Of a DNA stretch of 64,000 nt, positions 20,696 to 31,784 are shown one piece after another. A program made the translations under genes and the position numbers. This stretch comes from Hyaloperonospora brassicae (Eukaryota; Oomycota; Peronosporomycetes; Peronosporales; Peronosporaceae), in the NCBI GenBank assembly GCA_947650285.1, contig CANTFL010000106.1, positions 372,001-436,000 on the forward strand, in the 5' to 3' direction. Within the stretch, counting starts at the first letter, position 1, and each line of letters begins with the position of its first letter. The notes below the pieces were generated by a model. It was given only the letters and a program-made list of their open reading frames with translations. It was not told where the DNA came from and did no database searches.

Positions 20696-21400
20696 TTGAT
20701 TAAACAGCAACAAAAAAGACGTTTTTTTGCGATCCCGATGGATCCTCGTCCAGAGACCGGACCTACCCACTCAAAAGATTTGATGCGTATTCTGGGCTTA
20801 TGGGAAGTGCCCACCCCAGCCACTGGAAACTGTTTGGCGATGGCGATCGATCAAGCCGTCGCATATTCCGCCTTGGACGCACCAATCACGGCCCTTGAGC
20901 CTCTCACGGCTAGCATTTATCGTGGTATCAAGTACGCTGGGCTTCTGATTCTGGAAGGTCATCTCCCACACGACCTGAGGGTCAATACGGTAAAAAATGT
21001 TGGACGCGGGTGGCCGATAATGACCAGAGAGGAGCCGGCAAATCAACTGCGGAGGTTTTTAACAGACTATGCAGAAAATACGTCTGACAAGGACACCATG
21101 GTTTCGGAAACTTGCTGGGGAGGAAGTGACATACTTGGTATGGCCGCTACTTTTCTGCAGCGGGATATCTTTGTCATCCACTTTGAAAAATGATAGCGAG
21201 AAGTGGAGGTGTCGAAAATATCAACCGACCAAGGTGCAGCTGCACGGTCGAGTATTAGACACGGCCAAAAAATACCCTCAATCTATCATGGCTTGCATTG
21301 ACGATCTGTAAGAGGCTAAAATTGAGGTAACAGACATTGCCGTTGGTGCTCCGTTTCTGAGGGAGCCATTATTCGGCATTCCTAAATACGAACAGCGCGG
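20696..21400 (+). pseudogene. LINE B OTU-type cysteine protease domain
   Basis: After a basic KQQQKRRFF segment the frame reads LWEVPTPATGNCLAMAIDQ, the strand-helix carrying the OTU nucleophile Cys (codon near 20831). It continues to CWGGSDILGMAATFLQRDIFVI, the usual W-G-G and hydrophobic-helix part of the fold. A stop at 21193 is bypassed by a +/-1 shift. In another frame a later segment reads SHYSA with the expected catalytic His at about 21367, preceded by a TGA where relatives have Trp. OTU domains cut ubiquitin-like chains, and their use in LINEs is not understood. The domain lies between ORF1 and the endonuclease, joined to one of them in an intact copy. Confidence 0.75.
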
Positions 21401-22700
21401 CAAACCTGACATCCCTGACGGATGACTTTAACGTCCAGAACGCAGAGTTATCACAGCATTACAAGCTACCTGTGGGAGCTGACGCTACACAATTGGCACT
21501 ACATGTGCAGGCTTCATCTGGTACTGGACGGGTTATAGTCCCTTCAACCAGCGCTAGCCAAACAACCTCGCTAGTCGTGCACTCTGGCCAGGAGAACAAC
21601 AGTCAGGCGTTGGTATTGCGGTCTTCGCAGCCGACTTCGGTTACCGAGGTGTTCAACGATGACCAAATGGAAGTGAATGTGTTGGCGCAAAACCGAGGCC
21701 TCGTCACCTCGCAGTCTGAAGCGGTTGACATGGACGATGACGGTGATTCCAGCTTTCTGGGGTCATCTAAACTAAAAAAGGTAGAGTCACGGTCATCCTT
21801 AACAGTCCGAGATGGCTTCTCGAGACGGACGTATTGATTGTGAGGGGTATCCATCGGTTTGGTGTGCCTCAGGGTCTGAATGGCCGGTCACAGCTGAGAC
21901 GTCGTACCCTTTAGTTCATAGTGGAACGGAGGCGTGGCTACAAACGGTGCGAATGGAGCCGAATATTCTGCTTTATCACATGAGACGCTTTGTCTTTCCA
22001 GGTGAATTACTATCCAGCTTAGCCGATCAGGTTCTTGTGCAGTGGACATCGAAGTGGCGACAAATGTGCCTGCTATCGGGTCTTCAAGCGTACCGTCTCA
22101 AGGTGAAGGATACCACCACCTCACACTGGTTAGACCTATGGATTTCCCGCGCGCAGTGGGGTCAATCCTCATCTTCTCTCGCTCCCCTTATTGACAACGG
22201 GGATGACTGGAGGAAGCTACGAGACTGTAACTATGCCAAAGATGAAATATAAGGCTCTGTGACCCGCGACGACGAATTCGTCCAAGTCGCTATCTACTTT
22301 GCGCTGATTTGTTTGACAAGGAGATACGTGCATTGACGGGGGATGACGTACATCCGCTTCTCTCCCCGATAAATTACGCTGTCATGTTCACCTGCTACGA
22401 CGAAACAGTCATTATCAAGGGGCATATTACTCTTCGGTTCATCACCGGGTGAACTGGAAAACACTCGTACATTTTTTCTCTACATCGTTGGCAAATGCGG
22501 AGGCGCGGTTCCCTCTTGAGTACTGAGGGAAGTTCACGGTTGCACCTTTCCTCCTATCTTCGTAATTTTTCATTAGAGAAAGTCGACGCCTATGGAAGTG
22601 CTCGCTTGCTTCAGGATTGGACTACTTCCCCATACACTAACAAGGAAACAAATCAGCGACGGGTTAATGATGAGGAAATAATTACATAAAACATGCGAAT
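21401..22700 (+). pseudogene. LINE B linker between OTU and endonuclease
   Basis: Open pieces at 21472-21837 and 21812-22252 are hydrophilic, Ser- and Asp-rich in the first (VDMDDDGDSSF) and Trp-rich in the second (VLVQWTSKWRQ). I recognise no domain. They keep the orientation and position expected for the region ahead of the endonuclease, with one frame change between them. From 22253 to 22700 the frame is more damaged. Confidence 0.5.
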
Positions 22701-23225
22701 TTTAAAGCAAACACCCGTGCTGGTTGGATGGCGGCTTGGCGACGACAGACTCCTGGACAACGTGTGTTGGCGTGGTGTATCCAAGAAACGCTTGTCCAAA
22801 CAGTGGAGGAAGTGGCTCAACTCAGTGCCCAGTGGGTTCGCTTGTGGGGTCAGTACCTAGAGGCCGATGCTCCTCCATTGTTGTATTGGAGTACGGGCTC
22901 GTCACGACACGCTGGCGTAGCAATTCTTTAAACCCCGCACTCTGCTGTCTACTCGTCGGTATGTCATCAGGATCGCTGGAGTACGCGCGCATTAAGTGTG
23001 TCGATTGGAGACATCCTCCTCGTCAATCTATATGCTCCCACATTACGGCCGGAACGCGAGGCCTTTTTCACCTCTCTATTATCTTGGAATCTGGACCCCA
23101 TCAAAACGATCATTACATGCGACTTAAACTGTGTACAAAGTCCTCTTCTCAATCGTGCTGGACATCACCGCTCCAACAGGTCGGAAAGTCCATCCTTGGA
23201 CACCGTCATTTCTCGTATCGGTTTG
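22701..23225 (+). pseudogene. LINE B endonuclease (EEP-type) remnant
   Basis: In the frame open from 22998 the sequence reads GDILLVNLYAPTLRPEREAFF, followed after twenty residues by TCDLNCVQSPLLNRAG. These are the N-Y/L-Y-A-P strand and the catalytic G-D-F-N strand of AP-like LINE endonucleases, with CDLN in place of GDFN. The upstream Q-E strand is not clear. The domain runs into corrupted sequence after 23225, although an R-I-D trace near 23320 still fits its last strand. Confidence 0.75.
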
Positions 23226-23440
23226 GCAGATGCAAGAGGGGGAAGGACCCCCGGGAGGACGAAAAAACTAAAAATTTCGGGGGTCATTTCAAAAATTTGG
23301 GGGGGGAACACCCGCCCGAATTGATATATTCTTCTCCCTTCTATGGGGGGGGAAAGATTTTGGGGGGGAGATAAAAATCCCCTTTTCTCAATAAAAAAAA
23401 AAAGAGGGGGGTTTTATTTTTATGGGAAGAGCAAGACCCC
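23226..23440. other. Probable low-quality sequence (homopolymer corruption)
   Basis: About 215 bases carry long runs of G, A, T and C (for example eight Gs near 23301, and eleven or more As near 23391-23401) found nowhere else in the window. The flanking LINE endonuclease resumes beyond, and faint matches to the expected protein persist in shifting frames. This pattern fits miscalled read ends built into the assembly better than a biological sequence. Frame calls here should not be trusted. Confidence 0.7.
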
Positions 23441-23458
23441 ACCCTACGGAGTCGAGCA

Positions 23459-25464
23459 GTGGCTAACCCTATTCAATCATCCCGTACCGCCCAAGTGATC
23501 GACGAATTAGTCAAGGATATGGATGGCATGGCTATTGGCCAAGCTGCCTCTACGCTTACTTGGGACATTGAGGTGGCCGAGTGCAAACGCTGCATTCGCC
23601 GTGTAAGCAATCGGGTGAAGCAGCGCCGTGCACGGCTCCACCATACTCAAAGCACCGCAACAACGGCAATTGTTCAATCGTCCACAATGGATTTCAAGTA
23701 ACATGGAAGAATTACGTCAGGAGCATCTTGTACGGCTAGGTCAACACCTCGTCAGATCGACATTCCGGTAAAAATGGATCTACAATCGGGTGTCCGATTG
23801 GGAACGCGACCAACACGTCACAGCCATACTACAACAGCACGGTCCAGCATTCACCAGAAACATGTCCAAAGCGGACAAATTCGCATTCTAATGATCATCA
23901 GTGCTCGGAGTCCTTCATCAAAAACAGTCTCTTCACGGTTTAAACGCGACCGTTCAGCAATTCGTACACATTCTGACAGAGCGAGGTATTTCGAAGGCAG
24001 CCAACGCGGATTTCTTAGCTGAATTTTCCGAAGCCGAGGTTTTCACAGCCATTGCAGGGCTTAGCCGTCGAAAATCCGCTGGTCCAGACGGTCGCAACAA
24101 CGATATTTTTAAGAATACGACGGCTCTGATGGTCTCCGCTCTTGTAAGGGTAAGCAATGAGATTATGACTGGCGCGGAATCTCCACCCTCTTTTATAGAG
24201 GCCCTGATCATACCACTAAGGAAAAAAGGTGATTCGGCGGATGCGATGGACTACCGACCTATTGCCTTGCTCCAATCGAGTTACAAGATATTTATTAAGG
24301 TTTTAGTGACCCGATTACAACGTGTGTTGCCCACAATTATTGGTGATTCGCAGCAAGGTTTCGTCCACGGCAGGCACATGCACAAATTAGTGATGATGAT
24401 GCTTTCTCAATTAGCGACGGCTACAACGGACGACACCCTGACAGCCACAAATAGTAGGGTCATTCTCTTGCTGAATTTTCGCAAAGCCTATGACACTGTT
24501 GACAGGGAATTTCTATACGAGGCTCTAACGAAATTTGGTTTTTCTGAGCGATACGTACAGCTAATCCGTCGGCTTCATACAGGAACCACGGCGACCTTCT
24601 TAGTCAGCGGAGAAAATCCCGACTTATTCTCAGTGGTATCGAGTATTCGTCAAGACTGACCTCTCGCCCCTCTGCTTTTCTAATCTTAGTGGATTTATTG
24701 GGCATCGCGATACAACAATCGCCCGTCATGCGATGGTTTTCCGGTACCAGGAGGCACATGGGGTCGGCACACGATTTCAGCGTTTGTGGATGATTCGACG
24801 ATTTTTCTAGATAAAGCGTGTCAGCTTGACCAGGCGCTCGGGATAGTTTTTCACTTTGGAAATTTGTCTGGGCTGGTCGCTCAGCCGGCCAAGAGCAAGC
24901 TGTTTTTTCTCAACAAAGGAGTGCGCTTACAGACGTTTTGTGGCATATCGGTACTTCAACCTGAGGATACAGTGCGGTACTTGGGATGTGAAGTAGGTAC
25001 AGGCGACCTACCACATCATAATTGGGTGATTCGCATCAGAAAACTTCAACGTTGAATATTCACGGCTTCCAAGATTGCTACAAGCGTGGGAAATCTCGTA
25101 ATGGTATTAAATTCCATTATCCTACCGGCATTTCTGTTTACGGCTGCGATTTTTGAAATTCCTGACTGGGCGATCAGGGACGTACAAAATTTGAAATAAA
25201 CAATTTCTGTTGGCACACGCAACCAACACAGAAGCGGGCCGTCACAAGATCAATTTGGGCCTTCTCTTTACTCCGACTAAGGCCGGGGGAGTAGGGCTCG
25301 CTTCGGTTGAGGTTGCTATTAAAACACAGCGCACCAAACACGCTCTCCATTGGCTCACGCAAGCTCACGACAAGCATTTTGGAGCGTGGCGTTTTTGGGC
25401 TTATCAGGGTCAGCCGACTACTTCAGCACTTGTTTTGCACGAACGGCCGCGGTCAGGGGGGTGA
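23459..25464 (+). pseudogene. LINE B reverse transcriptase, several breaks
   Basis: A linker piece (23459-23701) precedes a 253-codon open frame at 23901-24659 that holds the RT fingers and palm: RKSAGPDGRNNDIFK, DYRPIALLQSSYKIFIK, QQGFVHGRHM and LLLNFRKAYDTVDREFL, where the first catalytic Asp is replaced by Asn (LNFRKAYD). After a stop the reading goes on with LAPLLFLILVDLL and, in another frame, FVDDSTIFLD near 24783, the Y-A-D-D motif with Val. Thumb-region sequence continues to 25464. The stops, the shifts and the Asp loss make it inactive. Confidence 0.88.
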
Positions 25465-26260
25465 TCAACCTCTCAGTCAAAGATTGCCAAAACTTCATTT
25501 ATAGCGGATATCAACAAGCTGCTGGAGCCTACAGACGACCAATTATGCCTGTTTGGAGATCGGGTACGTGCGTACACACCAACTCTACTCGCCGGTGCAG
25601 GCAGCTGGTGGGAAGAGGATGAATGGGTTCTGTAATATTACTCAACTTTTCCTAAAGAATTATCACACACGGATCCCCACTTGAAATCTATTCATCAATT
25701 CTGGGGGACGCCTGGACGGAGCAAGAATCCATATATCCGGGATGCACGGGGCTGGAAGTTGCTCGGCTATACGTATGACCGGATTGTACCCTGCACCATC
25801 TCAGAATTGCGCATTAAGCGGACGGGGCCGTCCTAGTTTGTCTTCAGCATACTACTGTCCGGGCAACACGTCACCAATCATTCGCACCCCAAGCTACGAC
25901 GATGGGCAACTGCGATATTACGTGCATCCCCACCTTTTCGGATCGGGACTGATTTAGCGCTACAGCCTCGGTTGACACTTCGGCACGCTCCTCCTTTTCG
26001 GCATGACTATGACTGGTCCTCCGAATGCCGGGGTCGTATATCTGGAGTTAGAAGGGGTCACAAGGTCCCAGAGGAAGCTATGATCCACCTGACGCAGGCG
26101 GCCGACGGGTTTCGCTAGTTCTTCACAACAACGCTTCCTGAACTAGTGACGGATAGTGAAGTGGAAAGGGTGACAGGGCTTGAACAACTTAAGCAGCACG
26201 GCGTAGTGTTTTAACGCTCATCCTCGACATCATCGGTTTCCATGGGCGGTCGCAGCTGAG

Positions 26261-27067
26261 GTGTCAAATGCATCCATTCTCATAACACTTTCCCGTATGT
26301 CATTTAAGCTTCACAAACGTCAGCTTGCTATGGCATTACGACCACTGATGCAGCGTCTGAAAGCTGCCACCAGAAGGGACAAATGGCAGCGAGCTTTAGC
26401 GCACCAGCGACCGTCTCAAGTTTGGTACCATGCACATGGGCTCACAGAATACCAGGTGTGGACTTGCTATCGTATATCAACCATACAACTCAACATTTAC
26501 GATGAGAATTGTAACGACGACAATAGTTGTCGTGCACATCAAGCATGTCGAGGGGTTCAAGAAACACAGGCCCACATATTCTGGGATTGCCCGAAGGCGC
26601 TTTCGTGTTGGAAAAAATTAATCGGTCATTGGACCGGTGAAACTGTGGCATACCTGTTTGGTACTTGTCAACATCTCGGCAGTGCCAATCGTCAAGCCCC
26701 AGATATCTCACCACGGTTGAGACAACGGTTGCTCAAACGATTCACGGAAGACACAGCGGCAGGGTTCCGAGTCTGGAAACGGATTTGGCTTCTCATGAGT
26801 ACCATGTGCCTCACCCATATATGGCAGGAGCGAAACGATGCGGTCTTCAGGGGAGTGCTGACCACGACACCGCATAGTGTCACCCGTTTTTGGGAGTCAG
26901 AGATACGTCAACTCCTAGCGCTGGCTAAACGTGAACACCGAGGCATCAGTACTATCGTCCAAGGGGATCCCCTGCATGCCGGCATCGAAATTTCTACCCA
27001 AGCACCCCGAGACATCGGGGCTTCTCTCCGGGTAATAGTCACGAAACTCTTCCGGATCCGGACTTGA
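26261..27067 (+). pseudogene. LINE B C-terminal zinc-binding (zf-RVT) domain
   Basis: The last open frame of LINE B (268 codons) contains C-RGVQETQAHIFWDCPKALSCW, the zinc-binding core after LINE RTs, then a helical tail with WLLMSTMCLTHIWQERNDAVFRG, typical of the family. The stop at 27067 ends the element's coding part, and no RNase H follows. This piece itself is unbroken. Between 25465 and 26260 the frame is lost, with only scattered fragments. Confidence 0.85.
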
Positions 27068-27144
27068 TTTCCTGGCTCAGAAGCTTATAGAAATCTTGTA
27101 CATAATCACATGTAAATAGACCGTCATGAAACCTCTCTCTTCAA

Positions 27145-27232
27145 ATACACAGATACATATAATCAGTTGTCTTTGGGTCGTAATTTGTGCTCGTCTTGAC
27201 AGATGGTAGAACAACAGCGGTACATAGCACCG
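27145..27232 (-). repeat. Inverted repeat, left copy (LINE-leader-like)
   Basis: About 88 bp that, reversed, matches 28430-28515 at roughly 85% by eye. Shared landmarks are TCGTCTTGACAGATGG, GCGGTACATA and ACACAGATACATATAATCA. The two copies face each other across 1.2 kb. Part of the motif also resembles the leader of LINE A (18165-18215). It may be two LINE 5' ends in opposite orientation or the ends of a decayed DNA element. Confidence 0.7.
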
Positions 27233-28244
27233 GATTTTACGCTTAGAGAAGCTCAAAGAACACAATTAAAGTGATGGGAAAAACACGACCCTGACCGGTT
27301 CCCTACTAATTTATTATGATGCGAGCTATCCCCCTAAAAACCGAGTCTTACATTCAATACGCACCTCCCACGGCTACTGCATTCCTATGAATGTACGCGG
27401 ACCTACAAAAACGTACCATTGCTGAAGGTAGGACCGTGATCTGCACACGGCTTCTATATTTGACTCTGAAATGTAGCTAATCAATCCTTCTGCATTATAG
27501 GACGATATGTAATAGTTGACGAGCTTTACCGCGACTGAGCACATCTTCTGGCAGAACAAGATTCAAATCGTATCGGTTTGCACACTACTGCGTCTCCGGT
27601 TTCGTTGATGTACAGGTGTCAGTGGACAATGCCAGGATCTAGAAGACTATCACAGGACAAGAATTTGAGGATAGTGATAGACTATTTCGCTCAGCATAAC
27701 AGTCATGTGTTTCTTTCCCGACGCGCCTGTCTCTACAAAGGATGACAATATGCAGCTACACACTAATGTTGATCATACCTGTATCGTGTTTGTCCGGATG
27801 AGAGGCGATTCATGGGAGGATAACGTGTCTGGTTCCGCTTTTTTCTCTGAGTCCATACCAGCTGAATCAGTTGTATCTGCAATAATTGCTTGATCGGAGT
27901 CGAAGAAGTATTGCAATTCACTCTCCAAAACGTTAGACTCGAATTAGCTGTCGTTACCATGAGCAACGTACAATAATTTTTGAGTCTAAGATAATTTTTT
28001 ACTGTGCCTTTCAGATACGCTACTGTCCTTCGCTCCAGTAGTGGCCACACATAGTACCGATTTTCTACTTATATTTGACACGTCAGGTTGCATGTTGCCA
28101 TCAACGTCGGACTGCTGGTGATACGTAATCGAGCGGTCTTGTCCTTTCTTACGATTCTCCGTCCAGAAATCAGAAACCATTAGCTCTATAAGTCGTGATA
28201 GGATCAAATGAAAGGAAACAGTAGGCTTCGCAGCACGTACCTGG
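27233..28244. other. Decayed sequence between inverted repeats
   Basis: On the minus strand, pieces at 27763-28050 and 27986-28207 read as hydrophilic, Ser-rich protein-like sequence broken by stops. I recognise no domain. They may be remains of whatever lay between the inverted repeats. Confidence 0.3.
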
Positions 28245-28303
28245 CTTGAACCTGTATTACGTCAGTGCAGCCCCATGACTCGAACCTGTCTTACGTCAGT
28301 GCA
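28245..28303 (+). repeat. Tandem pair, 34-bp period
   Basis: A 25-base segment (CTTGAACCTGTATTACGTCA then GTGCA) at 28245-28269 recurs at 28279-28303 with two base changes. Only two units are visible. Confidence 0.75.
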
Positions 28304-28429
28304 ATACTTTGTCTCGTAATTTCTTGATGTATATTTCAAACGCTAAGGAGTAACATTAAGCAATGGTGTGGGGAGAAGACTAATGCCTATATATATAATA
28401 ACTTTGAATCGACCGCAAGACGCGGCGGT

Positions 28430-28560
28430 GTATGTACCGCTTTTGTTTAGCCATCTGTCAAGACGAACACAAGTTACTACCCAAAGCAAGTGATTATATG
28501 TATCTGTGTAGTTGGAGATAGAATGGACATAGGTAGTCTTTCAGTTGGAGCTGATTCACG
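28430..28560 (+). repeat. Inverted repeat, right copy, joined to LINE A-type leader
   Basis: The first 86 bp form the partner of 27145-27232. The last part (28495-28555) matches the LINE A leader and ORF start: GTGTAGTTGGAG, an ATG at 28523 and GTAGTCTTTCAGTTGGAG, reading MDIGSLSVGAD against MGSISVGDG in LINE A. Beyond 28560 no LINE domain follows. Confidence 0.7.
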
Positions 28561-28929
28561 CGTGCCACGTTCTGGAAATGCAGTCTGATCGACTTTTCAA
28601 AAATATGTCTAGTCCGACTAGCTTTCGGATACTTTTAGATCGACAGGGACCAAAAATTGATACCGCCCTCACTAAAAAACGGTAGTGGCCTCGAGCATGC
28701 GCGGCCCATGCAACCCAGGAGGAGCTTGTGCATTCATCGGGGTACAAATCTACTATTATACAAATCCGCTGTCGCTGCCGTTAAAATTGATGCGCCAAAA
28801 GTCGCCTCTCGTTCGCAATAAGATCAAGAGCCGGCTTCCAGTCCTGTTTACAAAGATTCCCTGAGACGGCGGTACGCATAGCGTCACATGTGTGATTAAA
28901 AGATGCCTATGTTTGTGGAATCACGACTT

Positions 28930-31784
28930 CTGTCTAATTATTCACAGGTGCCAAATAAGGCAACATCAAACATAGAACGTTTAATACTCCCCATTCGTCA
29001 ATCAGAATGGGGTCCACGACGGTAGCGCAGAGTAACTGCGGCTGCAACTTATGCACTGTTTTCCACCGCTGAATCGAATCCGTGGGTTTCCACTTTATGG
29101 CACCGTACTGTTGGGAATCCACTGCATCCCAGGCAATGCAAAACTTGCGGACGGCAAATTCGTCATGGTTTGCATACCGGCGAATGACGGCTAGCTGAGC
29201 TTCGTTGTTTATGGCGTGACCAAAACGTTTTAGTGACATTCGCGTCAGGCCCTTTAAATGAATTTATCGGAAGAGACAGGCTCTTGACGAGGGCTGCAAG
29301 CTCTACGGCACAGTGTCGTATCCGGTCAATTTGACTACTCGGTGTAGTAGACATATAGTGAGGAAGCTCGACAATGCCTGAGCGCTCAGTGATTAATTTC
29401 TTTAGGGCCTATAAATTAGCGGTGTTGCAAGGAGATTCTCTCGTGACACCCGTTTCATTTATCAACGGAGAATATTCCAGTGGGGACTTGCGGACCCTAG
29501 TCGCCATTATAGTCTGGGAATGCTTGTCAGTGGCTCGTGCTACTGTTGTTGGTCGTGAAAAATGCAAGCTGGGAAGGAGGCGTCAGATCGGAGGTTGGTA
29601 GCACGTCGAACGAGTCATAGATAGAAGATGGACCATATAAATTAAATGTAGCTACTAGAACTGAAGAAATTGGGATCATATCCGGCAAATGGATCGGGGT
29701 TGTGAGGTCCGAATTTAGTTCATCCAGCTCATTAGCATGCTGACCAAGTTCATCAAGTCTCATGGTGATGTGGAGATTGCACACCGATTTCAGATTAACC
29801 TCTTCGTCCGCAGAAGGACAATCGGTGTCACCAGAATAGATTTTGAAGGTATCGTTTGGTCGGGGGGTAATCGCTAGACCCGAGAGTCCCTGTTATGACG
29901 CCATGACTGGAAACAGCGAGGTCGAAACGGGCACTTTCGGCTACCCCATGGTCGTTTCGAAACGTTGCCTTGTATGGGATACTATTGCGCATGAATGTAA
30001 GTACGAAAACCATGATAGCCTCCCTGTTGTGCTGGCTCAGTCTCTCGTCTATTGTGTCAGTATTTTATTCGGCATCCGCAGGTGTCGCAACATGTTTTAA
30101 GAAGTTAAAATATCTGTATCAGGTACAGGTGGCATCCTGGTAAATGTTAGCACCAAGGTACGATGATGAATCTCTGCTTGCGTGACGGCCGCAGTAGCTG
30201 CTTTCTCAGAAGAAACTGACGTGCGTAATTTGTGCTCCAGTGAAACAAGCGCCGTTTTATCCTGACGATCTGTTGCAGATGTGTCAGAATCGGTTGAAGT
30301 CAGCGTGATCGATCCATCGATCAACTCACTATTTGCAATGTGAGACGTCTCCTTGGCTACCGCTGTAAGGTCTCGCTCAGGTGATCCAGCAGACCTAAGA
30401 CCGTCAAGAACACTTTGAAAAGCTTCGACTTAATCAGATAGCTTACACCACTTATTAGAAGGCCCGTAAACGGCCGCGGTCTTTGTTTCGGTATCGCTAA
30501 AATCTGTCACAGGCATCATAATAATTCCGTTGCGGAGCCGATTAGAATCCTATAGAGCAGTAGCAGGTACGGCGTGTTTTTTGTTTACGCTTGACAAGTG
30601 ACGGTGACGTGGTTATTATTGAAAAGACTTTTGGCGGCTTGTTTGGGACGGTGGCCTGTAAAGATTTCTTAGTTAGGGGTCTCGAAGATGTCGATGACTG
30701 GTCACACGGCACATCTGGTATTCCGGCTACTACCGACGCCTCTGGTTCCGGCGAAAAATGCGCTCGCCTAAAATTCTTGGTCACAGCCCCTCCGGGAATA
30801 TCTGTTTGCGCTTCTTGCAGTCCTATCCGAGACATCTTCGATCGTAAATTCGACTAGATTTCTTTCTCTTGCTGTCACTAAGATCAAACCACCCGTCAGT
30901 CGTCTGTGGAACTGTAGTGTAGGCTTCCTAACGGTAAGAATTTTCCCGACGTGATTGAGATGATTCGTCTTGACGCCGGTCCGATCGCACTGATTTGGGA
31001 CGTGTCCTGGTTGACAATGGAGTCGAACGCACAACGAGTGGCGTCTTCCGAGCCTCTGCCTGTAGCTTCATCTTCGTATCGTCTCGAGAAACTGAAATTG
31101 ATGTGATGTGGTCGATCCGACGGCTCCATCCAGATGATTGATTATCAACTCTGGCAAAAGTGCCATTGATTGCGACAATGCGGGAAAAATTTAACGATAA
31201 CTGCTTTGCACGTTAGCATTCTGTCTGGTACAATTTTAATATCGTATGAGATGGCGAGTAACATCCAAAGCAAGGAATTATCAGAAAGTGACGATAATGG
31301 TGCAAAACGAGAGAGACTCCAGGTGTTGTGATGTGCGTAACTAGCTTAAGCTGCTCCAAGCATTCACGCAAATCAAAAGTAGCCAAATAATAATTGCAGT
31401 CTTAAAAATCAGTGTCGCATTTGGGGCACGTGAAACGGACACAACAGAGCAGTCAACGCTGTCAGACATAATCGTCTCTATATTACCAGCGCTCACTCCG
31501 GTAGCAAGGACCTTCACCTGGTATCGAAGTTCGTCAGTTCCAATTCGCAGATGAACAGGTTTGTTGAGTGGTGAGGCTTTACGCTCCAAAAAGGTAGGAC
31601 AAAGTAGTCGCAGGTATGCTCCTCTGTACATTATCTGTTTGGAATGCCACCCAATTGCCGCCGCATAATTAACAAGCGTAAAAATTAGGCGGCGCCTACT
31701 GTACTCATATTTTTTCCGTTTAGCCGTGCGGACATGCTCGCGAGTTAGTCGCGCAACAGGCGTATACTTCCGCTTATCTTCCAA
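28930..31784 (-). pseudogene. Unidentified decayed coding region
   Basis: Reading the minus strand from 31784 there is a 147-codon open piece, then scattered pieces of 75-101 codons down to 28934. Some neighbours join by a single stop or shift, for example IRHCAVELAALVKSL running into INNEAQLAVIRRYANHDEFAVRKF near 29230. The composition is protein-like and hydrophilic, but I recognise no domain. The density of pieces on one strand suggests an old gene or element of 2.8 kb or several fragments. It lies between repeats and an old retrotransposon. Confidence 0.35.

Larger units (their letters stand above)
18240..27067 (+). mobile_element. LINE B, non-LTR retrotransposon with OTU domain
   Basis: A nearly full-length LINE lies on the plus strand: gag-like ORF1 with zinc knuckle, OTU cysteine protease, a hydrophilic linker, EEP endonuclease, RT, and the zinc-binding end. 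Unlike LINE A it has no RNase H after that domain, the frame stopping at 27067. Stops and frameshifts occur every few hundred bases, although the protein is still easy to follow, so decay is moderate. One part (about 23225-23440) looks like wrong sequence rather than decay. I found no target duplication. The 5' end is approximate. Confidence 0.85.

Noticed and set aside
27145..28515. Terminal inverted repeats of a DNA transposon
   Set aside because: Not accepted as such: no transposase, no target duplication at the outer ends, and part of the repeat matches a LINE leader. Kept only as an inverted repeat pair.
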